NCBI GenBank assembly: GCA_964490005.1
Contig: CAZBBB010000117.1
Span: 1 to 9,410 of the forward strand
Reading direction: 5' to 3'
DNA length: 9,410 nucleotides
From: CAZBBB01 sp964490005
Lineage (GTDB): Bacteria > Planctomycetota > B15-G4
Part shown: positions 8,877-9,410 of the stretch, piece after piece
Layout: each line of letters begins with the position of its first letter
Position numbering within the stretch: position 1 is the stretch's first letter
The notes under the pieces: model-generated
The model's database searches: none
Told to the model about the DNA's origin: nothing
What the model saw: only the letters and a program-made list of their open reading frames with translations
Made by a program: the position numbers and the translations under genes

Positions 8877-9410
8877 CGAAGACGATCTCCGCATGGGACC
8901 GCTTGAGATAGAGGGGCAGGACCGTCGCCGGATCGACTCCGCCCGACAGCAGCTGCGCCCTCCCCACCGCGGCCACATCGTACGGATCGGGGAGCGCTTC
9001 CCGAACGACGAGCACGGAATCCTCGGGCGCCGGATCGGCCTGCGCGCCCGAGACGAGGCACGGTGCGCGCCGCTCGGCCAGGCCGTCGGGCGCGTCGGGC
9101 CGCCGCTCGTAGTCGGCGCGGTAGCACTCGGCCCGCCGCGCGTCGACCAGCAGGATCACGCGCGCGACGTCGGGCCGGGCCGCGAGCAGGCCGGCCGCCG
9201 CGGCGCGCACCGAGGGCACGCCGACCAGCGGCCGACCGCTCGCGAAGCACATCGCCCGCGCCAGCGCGATCGCCGAGCGGATGCCGGTGTAGCTGCCCGG
9301 CCCCGTGCCGACCGCCACGCCCAGCAGGTCGGCCACCTCCAGCCGCCGCGCCGCGAGCAGCTGCGCGATCGCGGGCGCCAGCGCGGCCGTGCCGCTCGTG
9401 GCGGCCTCCT
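8839..9410 (-). CDS. tsaB: tRNA t6A synthesis subunit TsaB (5' end outside window)
   Basis: About 190 residues are visible and the frame remains open to the window edge, so the N-terminal ASKHA-fold strands (usually MxILAIDTS) are missing. The hallmark GVAVGTGPGSYTGIR follows a helix (LAPAIAQLLAARRLEVADL), then AIALARAMCFASGRPLVGV and the central VILLVDARRAECYRADYE. The C-terminal PLYLKRSHAEI is typical of the family end. TsaB works with TsaD and TsaE to add threonylcarbamoyl to A37 of ANN-decoding tRNAs; TsaB itself lacks catalysis and is a dimerising scaffold for TsaD. The GTG at 9336 that could look like a start is inside the GPGSYTG motif region and is not real. In the visible N-terminal part the usual H-S/T-E motif before the helix reads ATSGT. 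It overlaps alr by 38 bp and is the first visible gene of the operon. Confidence 0.92.
   Translation of the reverse strand, partial: EAATSGTAALAPAIAQLLAARRLEVADLLGVAVGTGPGSYTGIRSAIALARAMCFASGRPLVGVPSVRAAAAGLLAARPDVARVILLVDARRAECYRADYERRPDAPDGLAERRAPCLVSGAQADPAPEDSVLVVREALPDPYDVAAVGRAQLLSGGVDPATVLPLYLKRSHAEIVFDERVGPGGRGER
8885..8890 (-). promoter_or_regulatory. Ribosome binding site of alr inside tsaB
   Basis: GGAGAT on the minus strand sits 8 nt before the ATG at 8876, within the coding sequence of tsaB. It supports this start over longer open-frame options reaching 8978. Confidence 0.6.

Overview
The window is very GC-rich bacterial DNA packed with genes and with little intergenic space. 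The best lineage clue is a divergent pair: a large receptor-type serine/threonine kinase with TPR repeats, and an ECF sigma factor of the type carrying the '(L)QPTALVHEAWLRL' signature. Such pairs are abundant in Planctomycetota, with relatives in Acidobacteriota and Myxococcota. A secreted protein ending in a C-terminal motif ('SNGLSLMTAHP') that resembles tails I associate with some marine planctomycetes fits the same picture. The lineage is an inference; no rRNA or tRNA gene is visible to settle it.

Layout. (1) Positions 2-694 (+) hold the C-terminal half of a major facilitator superfamily transporter whose start lies outside the window. (2) Positions 582-3392 (-) encode a 936-residue membrane Ser/Thr kinase whose 3' end overlaps the transporter 3' end by 113 bp on opposite strands. 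(3) Positions 3393-3495 are the divergent control region. (4) Positions 3496-4059 (+) encode the ECF sigma factor, followed by a strong hairpin at 4074-4097. (5) From 9410 down to 4128 everything runs on the minus strand, in the order tsaB (5' end outside the window), alr, manC, a small ABM-domain protein, a ceramidase-like (CREST) membrane protein, and a secreted beta-propeller-like protein. The first four of these genes overlap one another (38 bp, ATGA, GTGA) and the fifth follows after 13 bp, so they are very probably one transcript. The last gene follows a 73-bp gap that contains a hairpin, so it may be separately controlled.

How the genes work together. The kinase and sigma factor probably form one signalling module. 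The kinase domain is cytoplasmic, one membrane segment follows it, and a long TPR region is probably outside the cytoplasm. The sigma factor has a threonine where ordinary ECF sigma factors carry acidic residues, as in sigma factors known to be switched on by phosphorylation. The minus-strand operon is mainly housekeeping and envelope supply: tRNA t6A modification (TsaB), D-alanine for peptidoglycan (Alr), GDP-mannose for glycans (ManC), and a possible membrane-lipid hydrolase. I found no CRISPR array, transposon, RNA gene or phage gene. No clearly new system is proven. The points most worth following are the divergent sigma/kinase pair and the overlapping gene ends.
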